DNA from: an uncultured Microbacterium sp.
GTDB lineage: Bacteria; Actinomycetota; Actinomycetes; Actinomycetales; Microbacteriaceae
Direction of reading: 5' to 3'
Assembly (NCBI GenBank): GCA_913774845.1
Contig: CAJYJO010000001.1
Coordinates: 1-41,842 of the forward strand
DNA: 41,842 bases
Below the pieces are notes generated by a model. The model was not told the DNA's origin and did not search any database. It saw only the letters and a list, made by a program, of their open reading frames with translations. Positions 1 through 8,267 of this stretch are shown here, in pieces. The position numbers and the translations under genes were made by a program. The stretch's first letter is position 1. Each line of letters opens with the position of its first letter.

Positions 1-105
1 GATCGGTTTCGCACCACCGGGGGAGCCGTCGACGAGGTGTGTGGGGTTGCTCGCCTGATGGCGGCGTTCTCTGATCGCTCGATGGCGCCGGTCAGCTTCC
101 GATGA
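1..105 (+). CDS. possible 3' end of an upstream gene (partial)
   Basis: Frame 1 is open from the first base to a TGA at 103-105 and reads as 34 residues ending SDRSMAPVSFR. It would converge with the glycosylase-like gene that ends at 172. There is too little sequence to name a family, and an open stretch this short is common by chance in DNA this GC-rich. The rest of the stretch up to 171 shows nothing I can assign. Confidence 0.25.
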   Translation, partial: DRFRTTGGAVDEVCGVARLMAAFSDRSMAPVSFR

Positions 106-171
106 CGAAGACGGTGAGGCGAGCGCTGGATTGCTTGGGCGTGGTGCGATTCGCGCATCTCGCGATGCCGT

Positions 172-744
172 TCAGGGGGTTCGTGGGCGCGTAGCGAGTC
201 GGAGTGCTCGTACGGAGCGTTCTGCTTGTTCGGAGCGGTGATGGCCGTTTGCGGGCGAGGGGTGCGGAGCGGCTATGACGTGAACGAGGCGTGCGTTGTC
301 ATCGAGTGTGAGGTGGCGCATGATCCCGTTGAGGGCGACGGCGCCGTAGGTGACCACTGTCTCAAGCGCGGGGAGGAGTGGGAGTAGTTCGCCCAGCGCA
401 CGGCGGCCCAGCTCGATCTCCGATGCGCGGACCGGGCTGCGTGTCGCCCAGGGGATGAGGTTCCACCGGAGGTAGTCGCTTCGAGCGAGCCCGGAGGTGA
501 TGCGGGCTGCTCGAAACGCGCGCGCGGTTGGGCCGGGGTTGTCCTCACTGCAGACCGCGTTTTCTCCGGCGGCGATCGTCTGCGGGCCGGGGGATTGCAT
601 GAGAACCAGAACCCGGCTGGTGGTGCCGCCGGAGAGTGGATCGAAGTTGGGCACGAACCGCCGTGTGCCATCGGGTGCTGTCCGCCAGGTTTCGGCGAGA
701 GCGTTGAGCGTGCGGACGTCTGCGGGCACGTCGAGAGTTTTCAT
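172..744 (-). CDS. uracil-DNA glycosylase superfamily protein
   Basis: This 190-residue protein resembles the compact UDG-like family (UDG superfamily fold), which removes uracil or related lesions from DNA in the cytoplasm. What I see: an N-terminal strand followed by MQSPGP (about residues 49-54), then SEDNPGPTARAFR and YLRWNLIPWA, and a C-terminal HPSPAN, which matches the conserved HPSP-type motif of the superfamily. The start is the ATG that overlaps the stop of the upstream exporter gene as ATGA, so the two are translationally coupled. A repair-type protein coupled to an anion exporter is an odd pair, and the true substrate is unknown. I am sure of the superfamily, less so that it is an active uracil glycosylase. 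Confidence 0.75.
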   Translation of the reverse strand: MKTLDVPADVRTLNALAETWRTAPDGTRRFVPNFDPLSGGTTSRVLVLMQSPGPQTIAAGENAVCSEDNPGPTARAFRAARITSGLARSDYLRWNLIPWATRSPVRASEIELGRRALGELLPLLPALETVVTYGAVALNGIMRHLTLDDNARLVHVIAAPHPSPANGHHRSEQAERSVRALRLATRPRTP

Positions 745-1904
745 GCTGGACGCGGCGGTGCGAGGAGGGTTCCGCGGATGACGGAGCCGTGGAAGGTGCG
801 AACGGCGACGGTAATCCATGCCGCGACCAGGCCGACGTAGTAGATCACGGCGAGGGCCCCAACAGCGGTGAGCCCGGAGTGCAGGGCGAGGCCGTTCAGC
901 CCGGTGACGCAGGTGCCGACGGGGAAGGTGAAAGACCACCAGGTCAGGCTGAACGGGAGGTGCTCGCGGGCGGTGCGGATGGTGATGGCAAGGGCGATAA
1001 CGGTCCACAGCAGCGCGAAGCCGAGCATCGCGAAACCGTATACGAGAGCGACGATGAGTAGCGCGTGGGTCGTGCTCGCGTCGACGGCGGTGGAGGCGTT
1101 CGTTGCGAGGAGGTTCACGGCGGTGATCGACTGCCCCACGGGGCCGAGAACGATCCAAAGGGTCGGGACCATCGCGGCGGTACCGATTTTGTGCTGCGCG
1201 AGGCGGTTCCAGATCAGGGTGATGACCACCAGCGAGGCGATCAGGCTGAGCCCGAAGAACCCGTAGCACGCCCACAGCAGCGTTTCTCGCGCTTGTCCGG
1301 CGGGGGTGTAGGGCAGCAACAGTGCGCCGGTGGAGGCGGACACCATGGGGGGGACGACCGGCATCAACCACCCGCCGAACGCGGAGTCGGGCTTGTTCTC
1401 GTGTCGAGTGAATGCCAGATACGGCACCAGCGCCGCGGTGAGGAGCCCGCCGACGGTACCGATGACCCAGAGCACCCAGTCGACGGCGACCGCGGCGGGT
1501 AACCCGATCCAGTCTTTTCCGAGGAGAAGGGTGCCCGCACCGACAGTGAGAAACGCCATCGGCGGAGCGCCGTAGAAGTGCGAGATGACCGGGTGCAGGT
1601 GGTGGTTCTTGGCGACGTGCCGGTACCGGGTCCAGTGCAGACCCGTGGCTACTGTGAGCGCAACGAGCAGAACAGCGGCGATCGCCCACACGACGGTCGC
1701 TGCGGTGCGAAGGCCGGGGAACTGCAGCGGGAGCGAGGCTGCGGCGACGGCGACGATCCCTGTTCCCATGATGGATGCGAACCAGTTCGGTGTCAGGTTC
1801 GACACGATCTGCGCCGGTCCCTCCAACTCGCGGAAGAAGCGCTTGCGGGTATCCGTCGTGACACGCGTGCGGGCGGGTGCGGACTCAGCAAGCAGGGAAG
1901 GCAT
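741..1904 (-). CDS. TDT-family (TehA/Mae1/Ssu1-like) membrane exporter
   Basis: A 387-residue polytopic membrane protein with about ten hydrophobic segments. It begins its membrane domain with LTPNWFASIMGTGIVA, the typical opening of the tellurite-resistance/dicarboxylate transporter (TDT) family, whose members move C4-dicarboxylates, sulfite or other anions across the plasma membrane. A charged 35-residue N-terminus precedes the first membrane segment. The chosen ATG at 1904 leaves a 63-bp divergent intergenic space to the LysR gene; an in-frame extension to 2150 would run through the regulator and is not credible. Divergence from a LysR regulator suggests control by that protein. The substrate cannot be read from sequence; sulfite is the commonest role for bacterial members paired with LysR genes, which is inference only. 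Confidence 0.88.
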   Translation of the reverse strand: MPSLLAESAPARTRVTTDTRKRFFRELEGPAQIVSNLTPNWFASIMGTGIVAVAAASLPLQFPGLRTAATVVWAIAAVLLVALTVATGLHWTRYRHVAKNHHLHPVISHFYGAPPMAFLTVGAGTLLLGKDWIGLPAAVAVDWVLWVIGTVGGLLTAALVPYLAFTRHENKPDSAFGGWLMPVVPPMVSASTGALLLPYTPAGQARETLLWACYGFFGLSLIASLVVITLIWNRLAQHKIGTAAMVPTLWIVLGPVGQSITAVNLLATNASTAVDASTTHALLIVALVYGFAMLGFALLWTVIALAITIRTAREHLPFSLTWWSFTFPVGTCVTGLNGLALHSGLTAVGALAVIYYVGLVAAWITVAVRTFHGSVIRGTLLAPPRPA

Positions 1905-1967
1905 GGTTCCAGCCTGAGCGGCATCGGCTTCTTTCGGAACGGCGATCGTTTTGGCAGGGCACAATGA
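1905..1967. promoter_or_regulatory. divergent promoter region, exporter / LysR
   Basis: These 63 bases separate the start codons of the TDT exporter and the LysR regulator and must carry both promoters and, by the usual LysR arrangement, the regulator's binding site. The stretch is slightly AT-richer than its surroundings (CTTCTTTCGGAAC, GATCGTTTTGG). I do not see a clean T-N11-A palindrome I would commit to. Confidence 0.5.
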
Positions 1968-2900
1968 GTGTTTGTGAAGACGCGGCGGTTGACGGACCGG
2001 ACCTTGGACCTGGACACTCTCGAGGTTCTCGCGGGCATCGCGGAGACCGGTTCGTTGACCCGCGCCGCCGAGGCGCTGGGGGTGACGCAGCAGGCAGTGT
2101 CTGCGCGCTTGCGCGTTGCGGAGCGGGCGACCGGTCAGCCTCTCGTGCACCGGACGGCATCCGGTTCGCAGCTCACCGATGTGGGCCGGGTGGTTCTCGG
2201 GCTGGCTGTTCCGGTGTTGGAGGCGTCCCGACGGTTGGAGGCGGGGATCGTTGCGCTCAGGGAGCCTGGTGGTGCCCTCGTCGTGGCCGCGTCACAGACG
2301 ATCGCGGAGGTGCTGATGCCCGGTTGGCTGCTGGTGCACCGGGACGCTGCACCTGATGTGAGCGTGCGGTTGCTCGCCGGTAACTCCGCCGCCGTGACGG
2401 ACCTGGTCCGCTCCGGTGCGGCAGATCTCGGCTTCGTCGAGACCCCCATCGACCCACCGGACGTCTCCTCGGTGGTGGTCGCTGTGGACGAGCTCGCGGT
2501 CGTCGTCGCGCCGCACCATCCGTGGGCACACGTTGCCGGCGTCACCGCGAAAGAACTCGCCGACACCCCCCTGCTGTTGCGGGAGGAAGGCTCCGGAACA
2601 CGCGCCACGCTGGAAACCTGGCTCGCCGATGCGGGGCTTCACCTCTCTTCGCCGGCGGCGGTGCTCGACACGACGGGCATCATCCGAGCGAACGCGCGCG
2701 CCGGTATCGCACCGGCGGTGATGAGCTTGCGCACGGTGGACGGTGACCTTGCCGACGGGACCCTCGTCCAGGTTCCCCTGCTCGCACCCCCTCTGACTCG
2801 CCCGCTGCGCGCGGTGTGGTCCACCCGGCCCGGGTCTGCCGCGACAGCGTTCTTAAGCATCGCTCACGGACCCGGCGCTTTCGGTCACCTCAGTCCATAG
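1968..2900 (+). CDS. LysR-family transcriptional regulator
   Basis: A 310-residue regulator. Residues about 14-75 form the winged helix-turn-helix (LDTLEVLAGIAETGSLTRAA followed by LGVTQQAVSARLR), and residues about 95-295 form the LysR substrate-binding fold of two alpha/beta lobes, with a conserved LREEGSGTR segment near residue 202. It starts with GTG at 1968; a second in-frame GTG at 1974 is possible. It is transcribed divergently from the TDT exporter, so it most likely senses that exporter's substrate and regulates both genes. The effector is unknown. The length and domain order are normal for the family. Confidence 0.92.
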   Translation: MFVKTRRLTDRTLDLDTLEVLAGIAETGSLTRAAEALGVTQQAVSARLRVAERATGQPLVHRTASGSQLTDVGRVVLGLAVPVLEASRRLEAGIVALREPGGALVVAASQTIAEVLMPGWLLVHRDAAPDVSVRLLAGNSAAVTDLVRSGAADLGFVETPIDPPDVSSVVVAVDELAVVVAPHHPWAHVAGVTAKELADTPLLLREEGSGTRATLETWLADAGLHLSSPAAVLDTTGIIRANARAGIAPAVMSLRTVDGDLADGTLVQVPLLAPPLTRPLRAVWSTRPGSAATAFLSIAHGPGAFGHLSP

Positions 2901-3145
2901 AGCTACCCGGGCCCTGGGGCGACCTCGGAAGGAACTGCTGCGCGACTGCCCGAAAGCCCTACGACGCATTATCCGCGAGCGAACTGCGCCGGAGTACGTC
3001 GACCGCCCTGCCGACAGCCCAAGCTGACTATCGATCCTTCCGCACCTGGTGACGGCCGTGCCCCGCGGCTGCCCTGCCCCGCAGGCGGAGTACGGAGCCA
3101 CCGCATGCCCTGCGTTTGCCCGGGAAGGCCGGATACGCTGACGCA
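2901..3145. other. intergenic region with leaderless promoter for the RibD-type gene
   Basis: No gene is supported in these 245 bases. A TACGCT hexamer at 3134-3139 lies exactly six bases before the ATG at 3146 and there is no purine-rich ribosome site, which is the layout of a leaderless transcript. Another in-frame codon, TTG at 3116, exists upstream but would place the start ahead of this hexamer. Confidence 0.5.
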
Positions 3146-3928
3146 ATGACGTCCATCGATGACGCGGGACACCCACCGCCTCCCTCGTCCGGCGAAGCAG
3201 TGCCCGACCCCGACGACGTGGCCTGGCGGCAGCTGATCGCCGGAGAGGCGTCGTCGTGCCCGGTGATCGCGTCGATGTACGAGCCGATCATGAACGATAC
3301 GGGGTCTCTCGCGATCGCCCAGCTGGGGCAGAGTCTCGATGGGTTCATCGCCGCGCGCACGGGTGACGCCAACTACGTCACGGGCGTCGAGGATCGGCGA
3401 CACCTGCACCGGCTTCGCGCCCTCGTCGACGCCGTCGTGGTCGGCTGGCGCACCGTCGCGCAGGACGATCCCCGCCTCACCGTCCGCGCCGTGGCCGGTC
3501 TCAACCCGGTGCGGGTGGTCCTCGACCCGTCGGCGCGCATTCCGTCGGAGGCCGTGCTGTTGCGCGACGGCGCGGCGACGACCCTCTGGCTGGTGGATGC
3601 CGATACCGACGTCGACGTGACCGTTGGCAATCACGTCGAGGTGGTCCGCGTCCCCGGGCTCTCTGCACTCAGCCCGCGGGCGATCCTCGCCGTACTCGCT
3701 GAGCGGGGGCTGTCACGGGTGCTCGTCGAGGGCGGAGGGGTCACGGTCTCACGCTTTGTCGTCGACGGCGCCCTCCGCCGGCTCTACCTGACGACCGCTC
3801 CGGTGCTGATCGGCGACGGGGTGCCCGGCATCCGCTTCGACGGGGAGGACCGTCTCGCCGACGCGCTGCGCGGAGCCGTGCGTAGGTTCCCCCTCGGCGC
3901 CGACCTCTGCACCGAGTTCACGTTCTGA
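3146..3928 (+). CDS. stand-alone RibD C-terminal (pyrimidine/pteridine) reductase
   Basis: A 260-residue protein carrying only the dihydrofolate-reductase-like domain found at the C-terminus of RibD; the deaminase half is missing. After an acidic, Pro-rich N-terminus (about 65 residues), it shows the family signatures AQLGQSLDGFIA (about 69-80), VVVGWRTVAQDDPRLTVR (about 107-124) and LVEGGGVTVSRFVVDG (about 194-209). RibD reductases use NADPH to reduce the ribosyl group of a riboflavin intermediate; stand-alone copies act on varied pyrimidines or pterins. It converges on, and its last 180 bases overlap, the gene for a membrane protein of the neighbouring pteridine-type operon. Together with the PTPS homologue in that operon it suggests a shared pterin- or flavin-like intermediate. 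It is not the housekeeping riboflavin gene, since no other rib genes are near. Confidence 0.82.
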   Translation: MTSIDDAGHPPPPSSGEAVPDPDDVAWRQLIAGEASSCPVIASMYEPIMNDTGSLAIAQLGQSLDGFIAARTGDANYVTGVEDRRHLHRLRALVDAVVVGWRTVAQDDPRLTVRAVAGLNPVRVVLDPSARIPSEAVLLRDGAATTLWLVDADTDVDVTVGNHVEVVRVPGLSALSPRAILAVLAERGLSRVLVEGGGVTVSRFVVDGALRRLYLTTAPVLIGDGVPGIRFDGEDRLADALRGAVRRFPLGADLCTEFTF

Positions 3929-4843
3929 CGCGGTACCGTGCGCCCGGCGACGCGCGCGCGCTCGCCCGATTTCGCGAACGCGCGGAACGACGCGTGCGCC
4001 GAGGATCACCGCCCCCGGCAGCGTCGACGCGAGGGCCAGGATGCCGTAGCCGATCGACACGGTGAGACCGTCTTCTGCGGTCGACCCGAGCATCTCGAAG
4101 GCCCACGCCGCGGCTGCTTCCCGGGTGCCCCACCCGCCGACACCGAGCGGAACGGACATCCCGGCGACGGCGACGGCGGAGGTGCTCGTCAGTACCGCAG
4201 CGCTCGGGTCGGGTACGAGCGCAACCGCGGAGACGACGAAGATCGCCGTGAATGCCGCCCACCCGACGATCGCGAGGCCGACGACGGCGAGCGTCTCGCC
4301 GCGCGAGAGCCGCCGCATCCATCGTCCGGCGATGGCAGCGGCGAACGCGGCGATCACGGCGCACCCGGCTGCGAAGATGGGAGCCACAAAGGCCAGCGCG
4401 ATCGACGCCGCCGCAAAGACCACCGCCGTGCCGATCAACCGCTCCGCCGCGACCGCGGCGAAGCTGCTCGCGAGAGCCCGGCGACCTCGGTCCACACGCG
4501 CGTCGCTGCTGTCGTCGGCCGCCCGCAGTGCGTCTCCGGCCAGACCACCGGGGAGCACACTGTTGAGGAACGACGCCTGCCAGCACCTGGCGACCGCCGA
4601 TCCGAATGGGACGCGGATGGCGTGGTGTCGCGCGACGATGCTCCATCGAAGCGCCTGGGCGACGACGCCGAGCGCTCCCAGGCCGATACCGGCGGGGTAG
4701 GTCCACGGCGGAAGGCGCATCACGGCGTTGACGAATGGCGTCAGACCGAAGCTCCATACGAGAAAAGAGAGGATGCCGACCGTAGCGGCCGCCTGCGCGA
4801 CCGAGAAGAACACGTATCGCCCCCGGCCCACGGTGCCCGTCAT
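3749..4843 (-). CDS. LPG-synthase-type membrane protein (UPF0104/AglD-like)
   Basis: A 364-residue protein whose first 300 residues hold about eight hydrophobic segments with the sequence style of the lysylphosphatidylglycerol synthase membrane domain (LRWSIVARHH, SFLNSVLPGGLAGDALRA, MSVPLGVGGWGTREAAAAW). In that family this domain flips or hosts a lipid-linked substrate in the plasma membrane; no aminoacyl-transfer domain is fused here. Its ATG overlaps the stop of the methyltransferase gene as ATGA, so it is the last gene of a coupled operon. From about residue 305 onward the frame is simply antisense to the 3' end of the RibD-type gene and reads as charged low-complexity sequence. Either a real tail was gained by loss of the stop codon, or a small frameshift moved it. 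Confidence 0.75.
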   Translation of the reverse strand: MTGTVGRGRYVFFSVAQAAATVGILSFLVWSFGLTPFVNAVMRLPPWTYPAGIGLGALGVVAQALRWSIVARHHAIRVPFGSAVARCWQASFLNSVLPGGLAGDALRAADDSSDARVDRGRRALASSFAAVAAERLIGTAVVFAAASIALAFVAPIFAAGCAVIAAFAAAIAGRWMRRLSRGETLAVVGLAIVGWAAFTAIFVVSAVALVPDPSAAVLTSTSAVAVAGMSVPLGVGGWGTREAAAAWAFEMLGSTAEDGLTVSIGYGILALASTLPGAVILGARVVPRVREIGRARARRRAHGTASERELGAEVGAEGEPTHGSAQRVGETVLPVEADAGHPVADQHRSGRQVEPAEGAVDDKA

Positions 4844-5700
4844 CCGTTGGGGGGCAAGCTGAGGATGTCGGCATGCCCGACGCGCACGACGAGGTTACCG
4901 CGTCGGATCTGCTCCTGCCGCGCCGCACCCCACACGGCGACGAGATCGGTGAGCGCCGGGTCCTGCTCGACGGCGACGGCGCCACGATCGGCGAGGTAGC
5001 GCGCGAGGAGTGCGGACTGATCGGCGGCATCCAACCGCCAGGGCGTCTGCATCACGCGCACCCGGTGTCCACGGTCGCGCAGCAGAGCGCCGACGTGGTC
5101 GATCGCATCTGGACCGAGCAGGTCATCACGCCGCTGATGGGCGTCGAAGGCCGCGGAGATCGGCGCATCCGCGGGGTGAGGAGGATCGATCGACACCTCC
5201 CCGGTCACGCTGAGGCTCAGCAGGGCCGCGGAGCCCGTTTGGACGATGACGTCGACGAGCACGGCAGCGTCATCGGGGGAGAGCAGATCGAGAAGCGCCG
5301 CGCAGGTGATCACGACGGGTCCCGCCCCGCCGGTGACGATGTCCGGAAGCTCGGCGACGGTCGCGATACGGCGGGTGAGTCGCGAGATGGACGGCGGGGC
5401 GACCAGATCGGTCGTGCCGATGAGTTCAGCGTCGTGATCGACGAGGATCCAGTGCTGCGGCAGCGGCGCCAGGCGATCGGCGAGCCACATGAGGTTCGAC
5501 CCGGTGCCCGCGCCGACGTCGACCACGCGGACCTCGACCGTCTCGTCGGGGCGGGGTACCGTCCCCTCGGTGCGGGCCCGATCTCGGCGGACGAGGGTTC
5601 CGACGAGCTCATCAACAAGGGGGAGAGACGCCTCACGGGCGGCGTGGTCGGCCCCTCGGCGCAGCGACAGCCAGGCGGCGGGAACCGGCCGGGTTACCAT
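4840..5700 (-). CDS. class I SAM-dependent methyltransferase
   Basis: A 286-residue protein with a Rossmann methyltransferase core: VVDVGAGTGSN at about residue 60 is motif I, which holds S-adenosylmethionine, followed by an acidic strand end (HWILVDHD) and a TCAALLDLLSPDD segment at the motif IV position. The ATG at 5700 is favoured because GAGAG lies about ten bases upstream and the overlap with the glycosyltransferase stop is then only 7 bp; an in-frame ATG at 5739 is the alternative. It lies between glycosyltransferase and membrane-protein genes in one operon, so the acceptor is probably the product of the neighbouring enzymes. The acceptor atom cannot be deduced. Confidence 0.8.
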   Translation of the reverse strand: MVTRPVPAAWLSLRRGADHAAREASLPLVDELVGTLVRRDRARTEGTVPRPDETVEVRVVDVGAGTGSNLMWLADRLAPLPQHWILVDHDAELIGTTDLVAPPSISRLTRRIATVAELPDIVTGGAGPVVITCAALLDLLSPDDAAVLVDVIVQTGSAALLSLSVTGEVSIDPPHPADAPISAAFDAHQRRDDLLGPDAIDHVGALLRDRGHRVRVMQTPWRLDAADQSALLARYLADRGAVAVEQDPALTDLVAVWGAARQEQIRRGNLVVRVGHADILSLPPNG

Positions 5701-6752
5701 CGGAGCAGCTCTCGCAGCTGAGTTGCGGCGTCGGGCCATCGTCGAAGTCTAGACCGCGCCTGCAGAGCGGCGGACCGCCAGGCGCCGCGGAGAGAGGCAT
5801 CGTCCGACCAGCGGGCGACGGCGTCGCTCCAGGCCGCGGGGTCGCCGGGGGGAAGTGCTGCGCCAGGCAGCGGGGCACCGGGCGGCGTGCCGTCGCCGAG
5901 CGCCTCGACGGCCCCCGTCCCCGAGGCGACAAGGGCCGGGATGCCTCGGGCCAGGGCCTCGGTGACGACCATGCCGTACGGTTCGACGAGCGAGGGCAGA
6001 AGGAGGAGGTCGGTTTCGTGCCACAGACGCTCGCGGCGACGCCCGGTCACGGCGCCGACGAGGCGGGCGCGGTCGGCTCCGAGGGTGTGAACGGCGCGAG
6101 CGACCTCGGCGGGGAAGGGATCGCCGGGAATCACGGGCCCTGCCACCACCACCTCCCACGGCAGCTCACGAACCGAGGCTAGCGCGCGGAGCGCGAGCAG
6201 GGTGTTCTTCCGCGGCGTCACCGACCCGAGCAGCATCAGACGCGGTGGGCTGCTCCCCGCGGACAGTGCGGCTTCTTCGACGCCTGGACGCACGATATCG
6301 GCATCTACCCCGTACCGTGCCGCGAGGTCGGCGCGCGTCCAATCGCTCGTGCAGAGCACCGCGTTCGCCGCCTCGAGCGTTGTGCGCTCCGACCGGGCCA
6401 GGGCGTCAACATCGATGCGCCCGAGTCCGGACTCGGCGGGGAGGGGAAGGTGAACAAGCACGACGACGCGGATGCCGGAGGCTACGGCGTCCCGGATCTG
6501 ACGGGGCGCAGCGCAGGCCACGATCCCGTCGACGACGACCTCGTCCGCGTGCGAAAGGGCGCGCGCGAGAATTTCGAGGTCGGACCTCGAGGGTCGTGGC
6601 CACGCGCCCGCGACACGGAACTCCGCCACGTGCGTGCCGCCCGCCCGCAGCGCGGCGAGAACCGCGTCGTTGTATGCGCTGCCGCCGCTCGGACCACCGA
6701 GATCGGCGGGGACGACGAAAGCGCGATCAGCGACCCGAGAGGTCGATCTCAA
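5694..6752 (-). CDS. GT4-family glycosyltransferase
   Basis: A 352-residue GT-B-fold glycosyltransferase. The C-terminal nucleotide-sugar half is clear: LGSVTPRKNTLLALRAL, then LPSLVEPYGMVVTEALARG, where the E-x7-E pair of family GT4 binds the donor. The N-terminal acceptor half has a Gly-rich start (DLGGPSGGSAYNDAVL). The start appears to be TTG at 6752, which sits behind GGGTGA and overlaps the PTPS-type gene by 26 bp; no better in-frame start is visible before the conserved fold. It is the fourth gene of the operon that starts at 9001. Donor and acceptor are unknown; the presence of a CDP-alcohol phosphatidyltransferase in the operon makes a lipid acceptor plausible but unproven. Confidence 0.82.
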   Translation of the reverse strand: MRSTSRVADRAFVVPADLGGPSGGSAYNDAVLAALRAGGTHVAEFRVAGAWPRPSRSDLEILARALSHADEVVVDGIVACAAPRQIRDAVASGIRVVVLVHLPLPAESGLGRIDVDALARSERTTLEAANAVLCTSDWTRADLAARYGVDADIVRPGVEEAALSAGSSPPRLMLLGSVTPRKNTLLALRALASVRELPWEVVVAGPVIPGDPFPAEVARAVHTLGADRARLVGAVTGRRRERLWHETDLLLLPSLVEPYGMVVTEALARGIPALVASGTGAVEALGDGTPPGAPLPGAALPPGDPAAWSDAVARWSDDASLRGAWRSAALQARSRLRRWPDAATQLRELLRW

Positions 6753-7116
6753 AGGTCACCCACGCATCGGGGTGCTCGCGAACCACGATGCCGATGCTCG
6801 CGATTCCGCGGTCGGCCTCCAGTCGTGCCGCCAGCTCGTTGGCGATGTGCCGGGCCACGGCCTCGGTCGTGCTCAGCGTCCCGGCGAAGGCGGGGTGCTC
6901 ATCGAGGTTGGCGTACCGCAGCGGATCGAGCACCTCGGACAGATGGCGCGACGCTTCGCCGATGTCCATCACGACCGCGTGGTCGTTGAGGCTGGGGCTG
7001 CGCCATGTCGCCTCCACGACGAGCGTCGCGCCATGGAGCCCCTGAGCAGGGCCGAAGAACGGGTCGGGCAGGCTGTGAGCGATCATGATGTGATCGCGGA
7101 CGGTGAGTCCGAACAT
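6727..7116 (-). CDS. cysteine-free 6-pyruvoyl-tetrahydropterin synthase/QueD homologue
   Basis: A 129-residue single-domain protein of the PTPS/QueD T-fold family, whose normal members convert dihydroneopterin triphosphate to tetrahydropterins. The fold is recognisable from VRDHIMIAHSL (1-16), GLHGATLVVEA (26-36), VVMDIGEASRHL, YANLDEHPAF and the C-terminal VREHPDAWVTFE. His14 and His28 match two zinc ligands, but the third, normally the second His of an HGH motif, is Ala30, and the protein contains no cysteine at all, so the usual catalytic Cys is missing. It therefore probably catalyses a different step or acts as a binding protein. AAGGA lies seven bases before the ATG. It follows the MDR dehydrogenase by 20 bases in the same operon. 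Confidence 0.82.
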   Translation of the reverse strand: MFGLTVRDHIMIAHSLPDPFFGPAQGLHGATLVVEATWRSPSLNDHAVVMDIGEASRHLSEVLDPLRYANLDEHPAFAGTLSTTEAVARHIANELAARLEADRGIASIGIVVREHPDAWVTFEIDLSGR

Positions 7117-7136
7117 GGGGTCCTTTCGGCGACGCG

Positions 7137-8267
7137 TCAGGTCGCGGCGATCTCTGCGGAGGGGTTCGGACGGATGACCGAACCGGTCGGGGGATCAAGC
7201 GGCCCGGGGGTGGCCGCTCGCTTCGAGCGGGGATCGTCGGAGGCCCCGGGATGGGCCACGACCACGCAGCCGGGGCCGATCTCGCCCTTCTCCATCGCGG
7301 CGTAAGCGTCACCGATGTCGTCGAATGTGACGTCGGCGGCGATCAGCTCCTCGAAGGCAGGGTCGGTGAGCAGCTCGAGCGCCGTCGCGAGACGGGTTGC
7401 TGCATCGCGGCGGGCGCGTCGCGCCATGCCGATCCGCGAGACTTGGCTCGCCGTGATTCGCAACCGCCGGGAGTGAAAGTCCTCGCCCAGCGGCACCCGC
7501 GTCGGATGAGTGCCGAACCACGACATCTCGATCAGCTCCGCTTCGTCGCCGAGCAGGCCCAGGGCGAGCGCTAGGCCTTCCTCCGACGCCGACGCGTGAA
7601 ACACGAGATCGCAGTCGTTCATCGCCTCCCCGGCCTCCACCACGTCGAGGCCCGCGCTGATGAGGCGTGCCCGGCGCGCGGCATCCGGATCGACGATCTG
7701 CAGGCGCGCGAGCGGAAAACGCCGCAGCAGTAGCGCGACCGCACCGCCGACGAGCCCGCCCCCGACGACCGCCACTCGGTCGCCCGCACAGGGAGGGGCA
7801 TCCCAGAGGGCGTTCAACGCCGTTTCGACCGTTCCGGCGAGCACGGCGCGACGCGACGGCAGCTCATCGGGGAGGGGCGTGAGCGCGCGCGCATCGACGA
7901 CGTACTGGTCCTGGTGCGGATACAGGCAGAACACGCGGCGACCAAGCAGCGCGTCGGGCCCCGCCTCGACCACTCCCACCGACAGGTATCCGTACTTGAT
8001 GGGAAAAGGGAAGTCGCCCTCTTGGAACGGGGCGCGCATGCGCGCATGCTGCGAGTCGGGAACTTCGCCGCGGCGCACGAGGAGCTCGGTTCCCCGGCTG
8101 ATGCCCGTGTACAGCGTCCGCACACGCGCCTCGCCGTCGCGCACCGGAGGCAGCTCTTCAATCTGCATCCGACCCTCATTTGGAGCAACGAACCAGAAGG
8201 CGCGGGCCGTTACAGCGGCTGGGTGCCGCTCGCGCGGAGCGAACCCGTCGTCGTCCGCGATACTCAC
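7137..8267 (-). CDS. MDR-superfamily dehydrogenase (zinc-type alcohol dehydrogenase-like)
   Basis: A 376-residue medium-chain dehydrogenase/reductase. The N-terminal GroES-like half carries TLYTGISRGTELLVRRGEVP, and the Rossmann half carries DRVAVVGGGLVGGAVALLL (GxGxxG) followed by an acidic VDPDAARRA for cofactor binding. The usual zinc-catalytic Cys and GHE motif are absent, and GISRGTE resembles the BchC-like branch, so zinc dependence is doubtful. It starts with GTG at 8267, overlapping the stop of the CDP-alcohol phosphatidyltransferase as GTGA, and ends 20 bases before the PTPS-type gene. It presumably oxidises or reduces an alcohol or sugar intermediate of this pathway. The last 30 residues are Pro/Ser-rich and poorly conserved in style. 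Confidence 0.85.
   Translation of the reverse strand: MSIADDDGFAPRERHPAAVTARAFWFVAPNEGRMQIEELPPVRDGEARVRTLYTGISRGTELLVRRGEVPDSQHARMRAPFQEGDFPFPIKYGYLSVGVVEAGPDALLGRRVFCLYPHQDQYVVDARALTPLPDELPSRRAVLAGTVETALNALWDAPPCAGDRVAVVGGGLVGGAVALLLRRFPLARLQIVDPDAARRARLISAGLDVVEAGEAMNDCDLVFHASASEEGLALALGLLGDEAELIEMSWFGTHPTRVPLGEDFHSRRLRITASQVSRIGMARRARRDAATRLATALELLTDPAFEELIAADVTFDDIGDAYAAMEKGEIGPGCVVVAHPGASDDPRSKRAATPGPLDPPTGSVIRPNPSAEIAAT

Noticed and set aside
2901-3052. Short coding remnant after the LysR gene
   Set aside because: Open frames end quickly and show no recognisable motif; treated as intergenic.
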